A DNA stretch of 64,000 nt from Salipaludibacillus aurantiacus (lineage in GTDB: Bacteria; Bacillota; Bacilli; Bacillales; Salisediminibacteriaceae): contig NZ_FOGT01000008.1 in the NCBI RefSeq assembly GCF_900111295.1, positions 62,001 through 126,000 of the forward strand, read 5' to 3'. A program made the translations under genes and the position numbers. Below are positions 31,398-40,106 of the stretch, in pieces (position 1 is the stretch's first letter; each line of letters starts with the position of its first letter). The notes below the pieces were generated by a model that made no database searches, was not told where the DNA came from, and was given only the letters and a program-made list of their open reading frames with translations.

Positions 31398-32585
31398 ATG
31401 GTAGTAGTTGTAAATGCGTTTCGTACGCCAATCGGCAAATACGGGGGGAGCCTTGCAGGCAAAAAACCGGAAGAACTGCTCGAGCACTTATTTAATAATC
31501 ATTTTGCCCACTCCGGCCTGCCTCCAAATATCGTGGATGAAGTCGTCATAGGGCAAACGAAACAAAGCGCCCATGCCTCTAATATTGCGAGAGTGGCGGG
31601 ACTGGCGGCGGGCCTTCCGATTGAGACGCCGGCCCATACCGTTCAGATGCAGTGCGGCTCCGGCATGCAGGCTGTCTATAATGCCTGGCTGTCAATCGTA
31701 ACAGGCCAGTCGGAAATTATGCTCGCAGGAGGCGTCGAAAGTATGTCCCAAGCGCCCTTTTACCTGGCGGAGAACCGGTTTCTCCCTCCCACAGGAAACC
31801 GGGTCCTTTATGACAGCAACACCGAAAGCCAGCCTAAATCTCAGCCGGAAGCGCTGTTCGGCACTTTCAATATGGGAGAGACCGCTGAAGTTTTAGCTGA
31901 AAAATACAACATCAGCCGTCAGGAACAGGATGAATTTGCATACAACAGCCAGTTAAAAGCGAAACAAGCGATAGAACAAGAGCAGTTCTCTGATGAGATC
32001 ATTCCCGTTGAAGTGAGGGGAAAGAAGAACACGTCATTAGTTGCTGTAGATGAACACCCTCGGGAGGTCACGGTTGAAAAACTGAATAAACTGCCACCCG
32101 CTTTTAAAAAGAACGGCACAGTGACTGCCGGCAATTCATCCGGACGGAACGACGGGGCGGCGACACTGCTTTTGATGAAAGAAGAGAAAGCAAAGGAACT
32201 GGGCTTAGAACCGCTTGCCAAAATCAAGGCGATCGCAAGCGCCGGGGTTCATCCGAAAGTAATGGGCACAGGACCGGTGCCGGCTACCGCCAAAGCCTTG
32301 AAAAAAGCGGGTCTCACGTTAAATGACATGGATGTTATTGAGTTAAATGAAGCATTTGCGGCACAGAGCTTGGCCGTATTAAAGGAATGGAATCTGCCGC
32401 ATACTAAGCACGTCAATGTGAATGGAGGAGCGATTGCGTTAGGCCATCCTCTCGGCTGTTCCGGAGCGAGGATTCTTGTCACGTTAATCCACGCCATGGA
32501 GAAGAGAGACTGCCAATACGGCCTCGGTACCCTTTGTGTTGCTGGTGGACAAGGCATTTCAACTATCGTGGAAAAGTATTCATAG
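31398..32585 (+). CDS. thiolase (acetyl-CoA C-acyltransferase)
   Basis: 395 residues. All catalytic blocks are intact: nucleophile Cys in VQMQCGSGMQAVYNAW, GGVESMSQAPF, ELNEAFAAQSLAVLK, the GHPLGCSGAR His loop and LCVAGGQG Cys. Cleaves a beta-ketoacyl-CoA into acetyl-CoA and a shorter acyl-CoA. GAGGTGAAGAG precedes ATG; 24 bp after subunit B, so cotranscribed. It should act on the CoA ester made by the transferase. Confidence 0.93.
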   Translation: MVVVVNAFRTPIGKYGGSLAGKKPEELLEHLFNNHFAHSGLPPNIVDEVVIGQTKQSAHASNIARVAGLAAGLPIETPAHTVQMQCGSGMQAVYNAWLSIVTGQSEIMLAGGVESMSQAPFYLAENRFLPPTGNRVLYDSNTESQPKSQPEALFGTFNMGETAEVLAEKYNISRQEQDEFAYNSQLKAKQAIEQEQFSDEIIPVEVRGKKNTSLVAVDEHPREVTVEKLNKLPPAFKKNGTVTAGNSSGRNDGAATLLLMKEEKAKELGLEPLAKIKAIASAGVHPKVMGTGPVPATAKALKKAGLTLNDMDVIELNEAFAAQSLAVLKEWNLPHTKHVNVNGGAIALGHPLGCSGARILVTLIHAMEKRDCQYGLGTLCVAGGQGISTIVEKYS

Positions 32586-32598
32586 AGAAGGTGATGAA

Positions 32599-33960
32599 TT
32601 GACAGTGGAAAAAGACCATGTTTTTCACAGGAATTTTCATTATAACTACCCGTTAATCGAAAAGGCTGAAGGGATTTATTTATATGACGAGTCAGGCCAA
32701 CAGTATATGGACGCCAGTTCTGGGGCTGTCGCGGTGAGTGTCGGGCACGGGAATAAGGAAATTATTGAAGCTGTAGCCAAACAGGCCGAAAAAGTGGCGT
32801 TTGTCCACACACTCCGGTTTGAAACGGAAATCCAGCACCACTTGTCCAGGCTGATCGCATCTATAGCGCCCGATACGCTCGATACGGTGTATTTTACATC
32901 AGGCGGGGCAGAAGCAAACGAGAGTGCGTTTAAACTTGCCCGGCAATACCATATAGGGCACGGAAAACAGAAAAAAACTAAAATTATGAGCCACTGGAAC
33001 AGCTATCATGGCAACACGATGTGGACCCTTTCAGCCGGGGGGGACAACAATCGGAGAAGCTTGTATGAAGCTGAACTTCATGAAGGCACCGTTCATGTGC
33101 TGCCTCCTTACCGGAGAGGGCGTCCCAGCTCAGAAGGCATGACACCTGAAGAGTTTGGGGAGGCATGCCTGAAAGAGATCGAAGAGACGATAATTCGTGA
33201 AGATCCTGAAACGATCAGTGCATTTATCGTCGAACCAATTACCGGAAGCCAGATCGCAGCCCTCGTACCTCCCGATAATTATCTGAAAGGGATCAGGAAA
33301 CTCTGCCAGACATACGACATTCTCATGATTGCTGATGAAGTGATGACAGGGTTTGGCCGAACGGGTGAGATGTTTGCCGTGGACCACTGGCAGGTAGTTC
33401 CGGACATTATAACATTCGCCAAAGGGGTCTCGAGTGCTTATCTTCCTTTAGGAGGAATGATTGTCAGCGACGGGATTGTGAAGGTGATAAAAGAGGAGTG
33501 GGACGGGAAGTTTGCCCACGGATTTACATTCAGCGGCCATCCGCTGTCACTTGCGGCAGCTAAGGCAAACATCGAGTACATCTTAAAACACGATCTGGTT
33601 AAAAAGGCGAAAAGGCAAGGCGAGTATTTAAACGGCCAGTTGAGGAAGTTAGCAGAAACATGGTCATTTACAGGCGAAGTCAGAGGCAAAGGGCTCCTTG
33701 CCGGCTTTGAAATGGTGAAAGATCAGATGAGTAATATGGCCTTTGAATCCGAATTCCAGGCAGCGGAGAAATTTAATGCGTTGTCACTCAAAAACGGGGC
33801 TGTCCTTTACCCCGGCCAGGGACAAGTGAAGGGCGAAAAATTTGACCATATCTTACTGGGGCCGCCTTTAACGATAACGACACAGGAAATTGACAAGCTT
33901 ATAACTATATTGGAACAAAATTGTTCGGAATTTTCTGAACTTATCAAATCGACAGTTTGA
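32599..33960 (+). CDS. class III (omega) aminotransferase
   Basis: 453 residues. PLP fold type I, class III: TSGGAEANESAFKLARQYH, SHWNSYHGNTMWTLSAGGD, IADEVMTGFGRTGEMFAVD with the PLP-ring Asp, and the Schiff-base Lys in ITFAKGVSSAYLPLGGM. Family members move amino groups from omega- or beta-amino acids. TTG at 32599 with GAAGGTGATG upstream; the frame is open into the thiolase but the start is set by this site. Likely makes the beta-keto acid for the CoA-transferase. Confidence 0.92.
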   Translation: MTVEKDHVFHRNFHYNYPLIEKAEGIYLYDESGQQYMDASSGAVAVSVGHGNKEIIEAVAKQAEKVAFVHTLRFETEIQHHLSRLIASIAPDTLDTVYFTSGGAEANESAFKLARQYHIGHGKQKKTKIMSHWNSYHGNTMWTLSAGGDNNRRSLYEAELHEGTVHVLPPYRRGRPSSEGMTPEEFGEACLKEIEETIIREDPETISAFIVEPITGSQIAALVPPDNYLKGIRKLCQTYDILMIADEVMTGFGRTGEMFAVDHWQVVPDIITFAKGVSSAYLPLGGMIVSDGIVKVIKEEWDGKFAHGFTFSGHPLSLAAAKANIEYILKHDLVKKAKRQGEYLNGQLRKLAETWSFTGEVRGKGLLAGFEMVKDQMSNMAFESEFQAAEKFNALSLKNGAVLYPGQGQVKGEKFDHILLGPPLTITTQEIDKLITILEQNCSEFSELIKSTV

Positions 33961-34062
33961 CAAGTGATTTCAGAAAGGAGGGAGTACAGATCCTGAAAAG
34001 GTAAGCAGAAGGCGTTGGAAAGACTGCAAATCTACTTTAACCAAACAAAAGGGGATGAGAGC

Positions 34063-35136
34063 ATGTTTCATATTAAAAAGCTGGTATTAGTCGTGATGAT
34101 TGCCGGATTGTTCGGAATGCTGATGGTTGCTTGTAATGGTGGAAACGATGAAGCAAGCGGAGAGAATAATCAGCCTGAAGAAAACGAGACAAATAATAAT
34201 GACACAAATGAAGCAAATGAGGCCAATGACGAACCTGCAGATGATGCGGCTGATTATCCTGATAAATCGGTACAGATGGTTGTTCCTTATTCAGCCGGAG
34301 GAGGAACAGATACAGTTGCTAGAGCGATCAGTGAATTTATCGATTTCGAAGAGTCACTTGTCGTTTCAAACATTGAGGGAAGCGGTGGAGCGATCGGAAC
34401 AATGGAAGTAGTCAATGCGGATCCTGACGGCCATACGCTTCTGATGCACTCCGTAACCGCAGCAGTTTCAGGGTACCATACAGGCCTTTTCGATACGAAA
34501 ATCTGGCAGGACTTAGAACCGGTCGCCTCGATGGTTACACAAAGCGGAGGCATCGTAGTCAGGGAAGATTCTGACTGGGAAACAGTAGAAGATCTTGTGG
34601 AATACGCTCAGGCTAATCCTCAGGAACTGTCAGTCGGATTACCGGGCATCGGCGGAGGCGCTCATATTATCAGTGCCATTTTTGCAGATGCGGCAGATAT
34701 TGAAGTGAACTATGTGCCGTTTGACGGATCAGCTGATTCCCGTGCTGCATTAGCCGGAGGACATATCGACGTCATGGCCGGGTTTGTATCTGAGTTCTAT
34801 GACTTTATCCAGGAAGGGGAATTCAGAATGCTGGCTTCTACAGGTTCTGAAAGATCACCGCAGCTTCCTGACGTACCGACCTTTACGGAGATGGATATCG
34901 ACTTTGTTCTGAACCACAGAAACGGTATTTTTGCCCCGCAGGGAACTCCTGAAGCAGTCATTGATAAATTAAACGAGCGTCTTGAGGAAGTGACTCAAAA
35001 CGAGGAATTTATCACGTTAATGGACGGGCTTGTTACAGAGTCGGCGTTCCTGTCCGCGGATGAATTTAAAGAAGAGCTTGAGGAACTGGATGCCATGATC
35101 GAACCTGTAGGCGAACTTATCAGAAATGAAGAATAG
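34063..35136 (+). CDS. tctC: TctC-type solute-binding lipoprotein of tripartite tricarboxylate transporter
   Basis: 357 residues. Lipoprotein signal with lipobox LMVAC (MFHIKKLVLVVMIAGLFGML), an Asn/Glu-rich linker of ~35 residues (NNNDTNEANEANDEPADDAA), then a Bug/TctC domain: VQMVVPYSAGGGTDTVARAI, VVSNIEGSGGAIGTMEVVNA, LSVGLPGIGGGAHIISAIF, VNYVPFDGSADSRAALAGGH. Captures a carboxylate outside the membrane. ATG at 34063 with AAGGGGATG upstream; the TTG at 34015 adds no plausible sequence. Transporter genes tctB and tctA follow. Confidence 0.92.
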   Translation: MFHIKKLVLVVMIAGLFGMLMVACNGGNDEASGENNQPEENETNNNDTNEANEANDEPADDAADYPDKSVQMVVPYSAGGGTDTVARAISEFIDFEESLVVSNIEGSGGAIGTMEVVNADPDGHTLLMHSVTAAVSGYHTGLFDTKIWQDLEPVASMVTQSGGIVVREDSDWETVEDLVEYAQANPQELSVGLPGIGGGAHIISAIFADAADIEVNYVPFDGSADSRAALAGGHIDVMAGFVSEFYDFIQEGEFRMLASTGSERSPQLPDVPTFTEMDIDFVLNHRNGIFAPQGTPEAVIDKLNERLEEVTQNEEFITLMDGLVTESAFLSADEFKEELEELDAMIEPVGELIRNEE

Positions 35137-35166
35137 ATTTATAAATTAACGAAGGGGGGAAGCGTG

Positions 35167-35637
35167 ATGATGAACTCGGATAGAATACTAGCGGTTGTCC
35201 TGTTTCTGTTCAGTGTCTTTATGTTTGTTATGAGCTTCTCCATACCGCCTGGCACACTGGGGACCGGGACAGCCGGCCCCTCCTTCTTTCCGCAAATATG
35301 GGCTGTTATTTTAGCTGTGTTGAGCATTCTTATGTTTATTAAAAGTGCCCCTGAAGACAGTGAATACACTCACAAGGGGCTCATCCAGTCCCTTCGTGAG
35401 TATAAAAAAGTCATTTACATGCTTTCAGCATCGTTAGCCTATATTTTTCTGCTGGGCATTCTTGGCTACATTATAACCACACTTTTATTTCTGATTGTGA
35501 CCATTCCTGTATTAGCGGCAGAGGCAAAAGTAAACAAACTTAAAATTCTGTTCATTGCTGCGGCTATTACGTTTTCCACATATGTCATATTCCAGCACGT
35601 ATTAAATGTCTTTTTGCCAGCCGGACGGATTTTTTAG
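35167..35637 (+). CDS. tctB: TctB-type small membrane subunit
   Basis: 156 residues, four membrane helices: RILAVVLFLFSVFMFVMSF, FFPQIWAVILAVLSILMF, VIYMLSASLAYIFLLGILGY, ILFIAAAITFSTYVIFQHVL. The segment GTGTAGPSFFPQ is typical for TctB. Start could be GTG 35164, ATG 35167 or ATG 35170; 35167 lies 7 bases after GGGGGG. Middle subunit of the tripartite tricarboxylate transporter. Confidence 0.9.
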   Translation: MMNSDRILAVVLFLFSVFMFVMSFSIPPGTLGTGTAGPSFFPQIWAVILAVLSILMFIKSAPEDSEYTHKGLIQSLREYKKVIYMLSASLAYIFLLGILGYIITTLLFLIVTIPVLAAEAKVNKLKILFIAAAITFSTYVIFQHVLNVFLPAGRIF

Positions 35638-35661
35638 ACGGTCAACAGAAAGGGGGAAGTA

Positions 35662-37149
35662 ATGGAATTTCTATTGGTAGGCTTGGAAGAAACGTTAAAC
35701 ATCACAACTATTCTAATTATTGCAGGAAGCGTCTTCCTCGGCATTTTCTTCGGCGCGATCCCGGGCCTCACCGCCTCATTAGGGATTGCCTTATTGCTGC
35801 CCTTTACGTTTGGGCTTGGACCGGTCAACGGACTGGCAGCTTTACTTGGCATGTATGTCGGTGCGACCTCGGGAGGCATGATTTCAGCGACGCTTATCGG
35901 GATCCCGGGGACGGGCGCGTCCATTGTTACTACCTTTGACGGCTACCCGATGGCACAGCAGGGGAAAGCAAACCGGGCACTGTCACTCGGTGTATTCGCA
36001 TCTCTCGTCGGCGGTGTTATCAGTATGATTCTGTTAACGTTTATTGCACCGCTGCTGGCGAGGGTCGCTCTTATGTTCGGTCCGTGGGAATATTTCGCAC
36101 TTGGCATATTCGGGCTGACGATTGTTGTCAGTGTGTCCAGCAACAACATGCTTAAAGGGCTGATTGCCGCCTGTCTCGGTGTCTTTATTACGATGATCGG
36201 CCAGGACCCGGTCGTAGCGACGCCGCGTTTTACGTTCGGCTTCGGCCAGCTTGAGGGCGGATTCAGCCTCCTGCCGACACTGCTTGGTTTTTTCGCCATT
36301 TCACGCTTCTTTATGGACGTGAGCACAACGGATAAACTGGCACCAGCAATCACGCTTGATAACAAATACAAGGTCTTTCCGCCGTTAGGCGACATAAAAA
36401 AATCGATTAGAAACTTAGTCCGTTCTTCTTTCATAGGCACGTGGATAGGAATCCTCCCTGGGGCAGGGGGCAGTATCGCATCGTTCTTAGCTTATGACCG
36501 GGCGCGTAAAGCCTCTAAAACGCCTGAAAAGTTTGGAACCGGCCATTCAGAAGGCGTCATCGCCTCAGAATCGTCCAACAACTCTGTGACAGGGGGGGCA
36601 CTCATTCCTCTTATGACGTTAGGAATTCCGGGGGATATGGTGACAGCCGTTATTCTCGGCGGACTTCTGATCCACGGACTCCAGCCGGGGCCAATGCTGT
36701 TCAGCAACAACGCGGAAATCGTCGGATCGATTTTTATCGGACTGCTCTTCGCTACTATTCTGATGTTTATTATTCAGAGCGGACTCATGAGATATTTCGC
36801 AAAAATTATTAAAGTCCCTAAGCATATTTTACTCCCAGTTATTATTGTTATGTCTATGGTCGGAACCTTTTCAGCCAACAACCGCATTTTTGATTTGTGG
36901 GTATTAATTATTTTCGGTTTTATAGGCTACATTCTCATTAAAAATAAGTTTGACCTGGCTCCGCTTATCCTTGGCTATATTTTAGGGCCAATTATTGAGA
37001 AGAACTGGCGGCTCGGATTAATGGCAACGAATGGCGATTACCTGCCGTTTGTTACCCGGCCGGTTTCTGTGCTGCTTCTCACAGTGGCGGTTCTATCCAT
37101 TCTGTATCCTATTTATAAATCTAAGAGAGCAGCTAAAAAGTCAGCCTGA
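35662..37149 (+). CDS. tctA: TctA-type large membrane subunit
   Basis: 495 residues with about 11-12 membrane helices. Signature region GAIPGLTASLGIALLLPFTF, GMYVGATSGGMISATLIGIP, GTGASIVTTFDGYPMAQQGK, and the second repeat GILPGAGGSIASFLAYDRAR, MTLGIPGDMVTAVILGGLLI. Forms the proton- or sodium-driven channel of the TTT transporter together with TctB and TctC. AAGGGGGAAGT 3-8 bases before ATG. Cotranscribed with tctB. Confidence 0.93.
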   Translation: MEFLLVGLEETLNITTILIIAGSVFLGIFFGAIPGLTASLGIALLLPFTFGLGPVNGLAALLGMYVGATSGGMISATLIGIPGTGASIVTTFDGYPMAQQGKANRALSLGVFASLVGGVISMILLTFIAPLLARVALMFGPWEYFALGIFGLTIVVSVSSNNMLKGLIAACLGVFITMIGQDPVVATPRFTFGFGQLEGGFSLLPTLLGFFAISRFFMDVSTTDKLAPAITLDNKYKVFPPLGDIKKSIRNLVRSSFIGTWIGILPGAGGSIASFLAYDRARKASKTPEKFGTGHSEGVIASESSNNSVTGGALIPLMTLGIPGDMVTAVILGGLLIHGLQPGPMLFSNNAEIVGSIFIGLLFATILMFIIQSGLMRYFAKIIKVPKHILLPVIIVMSMVGTFSANNRIFDLWVLIIFGFIGYILIKNKFDLAPLILGYILGPIIEKNWRLGLMATNGDYLPFVTRPVSVLLLTVAVLSILYPIYKSKRAAKKSA

Positions 37150-37188
37150 TGAAAAGAAGAAGGAGATTTCTATAAACAGGAGGCACTT

Positions 37189-38694
37189 ATGAGTTCTTTA
37201 AAAGTAGGTATAGCTTTTTTTTACCATGAATCCCACACCTTCAGCCCGAGTCTGACCGGGATAGAGGATTTTAAAAAAGAAGGCTTTCATATTGGAGAAG
37301 ACATTATCGGAGCTTATGAAGGAACAAAAACGGAAGTAGGCGGATTTATCGATATTCTCCGCCGTGAAGACGTCTCAATCATTCCATTAGTGTGTGCGGC
37401 GGCCATTCCATCCGGCCAGGTAACAAAAGAGGCTTATGAAACAATTAAAAAAGAGATGCTCGCTGCTATTGAGCGCGCCGATGAATGTGACGGACTGCTT
37501 CTTGCTCTGCACGGAGCGATGGTAGTGGACGGGCTCTCAGACCCGGAAACTGAGATGCTGAAAGAAATCAGGGCAGTGATCGGAAACGACCTTCCGATTG
37601 CAACAACTCTTGATATGCACGCCAACCTGAGTTCGGAAATGATAAGTTACACCCCTCTTCATTTTGGATTTAAAACATATCCACATGTGGATATGTATGA
37701 GCAGGGAGTTAATGCAGCAGAAACGATGGTCCACTTGTTGAAAACCGGTGAGAACTATACAGCGTCATTTGTCAAAATGCCAGTCCTCCTGCCGAGCATT
37801 AACATGCGAACAGCTGAAGGACCGATGCATAATCTTGTGGAATCAGCCAAACAGAAGGAGAAAGACCCGGCTATTACAGCTGCCTCTGTATTTGGAGGAT
37901 TTCCATATTCGGATATTCCGGAACAGGGCGTAAGCATTCTCGTTGCCGGGACAGATTCACAGAAAACAGAGGCGGTGGCCAGGCAGCTTGCTGACGAGGT
38001 GTGGGCAGCTAAAGAAAAGTTCCTCGTTCGCCTTCCGACGGTGGAGGAAGGGCTGAAAGAAGCGCTCGCTTATAAAGGCAGCAAGCCCATTGTCCTCGCC
38101 GACATTTCAGATAACCCGTTAAGCGGCGGAACAGGAGATACCACAGAGTTGTTGAGAAAAATGATTGAGCTGGATTTGCCAAACTCCCTGTTCGGAGCTT
38201 TGGATGATGAGGAAACGTTAAAAGTTTGCCGGGAGGCTGGGGAAGGGGCGGAAGTGAAATTGCAGCTCGGCGGAAAGGCTTCTCCTGAATTTGGAGCCCC
38301 TGTCCCTGTCCGCGCGGAAGTGGTCCGGGTGTCAGAAGGGACGTTCCGGAATAAAGGCCCGATGAATACCGGCATGCTCGTCAATACGAACGGAGCCGCC
38401 CATATCCGCGTAAATAAGCTGGATATTCTGATCACCGGCAGGGCGCTCTCCGCTAACGATCCGGAAATTTTCAGGCATATCGGCATAGAGCCGACAGACA
38501 AAGACATTCTCGGCATGAAAGTTAAAAACCATTTCCGCTCGTCCTTTGAAAATCTTGTGGGGAAAGTGGTCTATGTGGATGCCCCGGGCCTTGCCTCAAA
38601 TGATCTCACGGTATTCGACTTTAAGCACATTCCCGCTCCTGTTTGGCCGCTGGATAAGAGTATCCCTTTTGATTACGAGCTGACGAATTCGTGA
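37189..38694 (+). CDS. M81 family (MlrC-like) metallopeptidase
   Basis: 501 residues. Two domains: N-terminal DUF1485/M81 (residues ~1-295; GIAFFYHESHTFSPSLTGIE, LLLALHGAMVVDGLSDPETE, TLDMHANLSSEMI, FKTYPHVDMYEQGVNAA) and MlrC C-terminal part (~305-495; VLADISDNPLSGGTGDTTEL, MLVNTNGAAHIRVNKL). His/Asp residues in LHG, DMH and PHVDM match the zinc site of microcystinase C, which cleaves the peptide bond after the Adda beta-amino acid. Here it probably hydrolyses an amide in the compound imported by TctABC. GGAGGCACTT precedes ATG. Confidence 0.9.
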   Translation: MSSLKVGIAFFYHESHTFSPSLTGIEDFKKEGFHIGEDIIGAYEGTKTEVGGFIDILRREDVSIIPLVCAAAIPSGQVTKEAYETIKKEMLAAIERADECDGLLLALHGAMVVDGLSDPETEMLKEIRAVIGNDLPIATTLDMHANLSSEMISYTPLHFGFKTYPHVDMYEQGVNAAETMVHLLKTGENYTASFVKMPVLLPSINMRTAEGPMHNLVESAKQKEKDPAITAASVFGGFPYSDIPEQGVSILVAGTDSQKTEAVARQLADEVWAAKEKFLVRLPTVEEGLKEALAYKGSKPIVLADISDNPLSGGTGDTTELLRKMIELDLPNSLFGALDDEETLKVCREAGEGAEVKLQLGGKASPEFGAPVPVRAEVVRVSEGTFRNKGPMNTGMLVNTNGAAHIRVNKLDILITGRALSANDPEIFRHIGIEPTDKDILGMKVKNHFRSSFENLVGKVVYVDAPGLASNDLTVFDFKHIPAPVWPLDKSIPFDYELTNS

Positions 38695-38876
38695 CTTTGA
38701 GCCGTGGACTGATAGATACATTAGATACCTGTTTTTTTGCGGAAATGGATAAGGTGGGTGGTTATCAACAAGGGTCTGTGGAAAAGCGAGCGCGTTTCCT
38801 CCCTCTGAACACTTTCAAGCTGGCCGTTAAAAAAACGCTGCCCATTCTTTTAAAATAAAAAAGGAGAGGAATGCTT

Positions 38877-39695
38877 ATGACTGTTGATTATTCACATTAT
38901 AAATGGCAGGAAGTACCGAAGTTAGTAAATCAAAGAAGTGTCGCTATCCTGCCATTGGGAGCCACAGAGGAACACGGCCACCATTTACCGATGGACGTTG
39001 ATACCGAGATCGCCGTTAATATTTGCAGAGAGGCAGCAAAAAAGTCTAGCAAAGATGTCGTTCTGCCTCCCATCCCTTTCGGTTTCGAATCCCACCATAT
39101 GGGGTTTCCCGGGACGATTGATATTCCTTCGGCCACATTAATTGAATTCGGAAGGGCTGTCACAGGTAGTCTGGCCCAGCATGGATTTCAGCACATTTTA
39201 CTTGTGAACGGCCACGGAAGCAACCGGCCGGTCATTGATTTAATTGCCAGAAACACGATCGTTGATTATCCGGAGACGTTATGCGCGTCTATTTCGTGGT
39301 GGGAATTCCAGAAGGTGCGTGAGGCAGCGAGAGGAATCCTTTCCGAAGAACCGACAAGCCATGGCTGTGATTTGGAAACCTCAGTGTATATGTATTTACA
39401 CCCGGACCGAGTGGATATGAGTAAAGCACGTGCCGACGGACTCGATAATATTACTCCGCATTTCTGGAACGACCTTCTTGGCAGGCGCCCTGAAGGCTAT
39501 GCTAATCCAGCTAAAATGATGGAGATCTGGCATACGATGACTGAGTCAGGAGTGCGTGGAGACCCGCGTTCCTCCACAGCTGAAAAAGGAAAAATCCTGT
39601 TTGAAGCAGCAGCGGACGAACTGGCCGACCTTTTAGAGGAATTCAGGGAAAGAAAACCGCGCCAGCCAATCGGTCCGGTGTATCCTAGGGAGTAA
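38877..39695 (+). CDS. creatininase-family amidohydrolase
   Basis: 272 residues from ATG 38877 (ATG 38871 adds two residues; GGAGAGG spacing favours the second). Creatininase metal motif LPLGATEEHGHHLPMDVDTE (Glu, His, Asp ligands), SHHMGFPGTIDIPSATLIEF, LLVNGHGSNRPVIDLIARN with a His ligand, and GCDLETS. Family members hydrolyse cyclic or linear amides (creatinine, formamides, lactams). It follows the M81 gene after a 180-base gap, so it may have its own promoter. With M81 it points to a two-step hydrolysis of an amide-containing substrate. Confidence 0.9.
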   Translation: MTVDYSHYKWQEVPKLVNQRSVAILPLGATEEHGHHLPMDVDTEIAVNICREAAKKSSKDVVLPPIPFGFESHHMGFPGTIDIPSATLIEFGRAVTGSLAQHGFQHILLVNGHGSNRPVIDLIARNTIVDYPETLCASISWWEFQKVREAARGILSEEPTSHGCDLETSVYMYLHPDRVDMSKARADGLDNITPHFWNDLLGRRPEGYANPAKMMEIWHTMTESGVRGDPRSSTAEKGKILFEAAADELADLLEEFRERKPRQPIGPVYPRE

Positions 39696-39789
39696 GATGA
39701 AATAAGTTAAGGAAGAGACTGGGGAATAATAATTGTAAAGAAATTCTGATAAATTTAGTGTAATTTGTTTGGGATTTGGTTTTTGTACG

Positions 39790-39850
39790 TTAAAATTGAA
39801 TTTAATCAGGGGAATTGGGGTTCAATCAGCGAAATTCGCCCTTCTATCCA
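39790..39850. repeat. dispersed copy of the TTCGCTGAT repeat
   Basis: Reverse strand reads GAATTTCGCTGATTGAACC, matching the units at 24733-24852 (TTCGCTGATAGAG, CGATTGAATCC). The 411-base gap 39696-40106 holds this and the terminator below and no gene that I can see. Confidence 0.55.
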
Positions 39851-39933
39851 ACTTAGAATAATTATTATCTGACTCTATCTTAACCTGATTTAGTTTTGTC
39901 TCAGTCCCTTATCACCGCTCCCCGCCTATAAAA

Positions 39934-39978
39934 AATAAGCCCCGTTATTGAGTAAGCTCTCAATAGGGGCTTATTTTA
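39934..39978. terminator. strong bidirectional terminator
   Basis: AATAAGCCCC-n-TATTGAG / CTCAATA-n-GGGGCTTATT stem with TTTTAT tail to the right and A-rich left side. It separates the rightward catabolic operon from the leftward sugar locus. Confidence 0.85.
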
Positions 39979-40106
39979 TCGATCTATTTGAAAAGAAACT
40001 ACCACTGTTAATATGTTGACTTCCGTAATCGAAGAAGCGCACAACTAACGAACCTTCTTAGAATGTGCAGGTGTTTCAACTCCTGAATGAACCCCGCCAC
40101 AAACAT

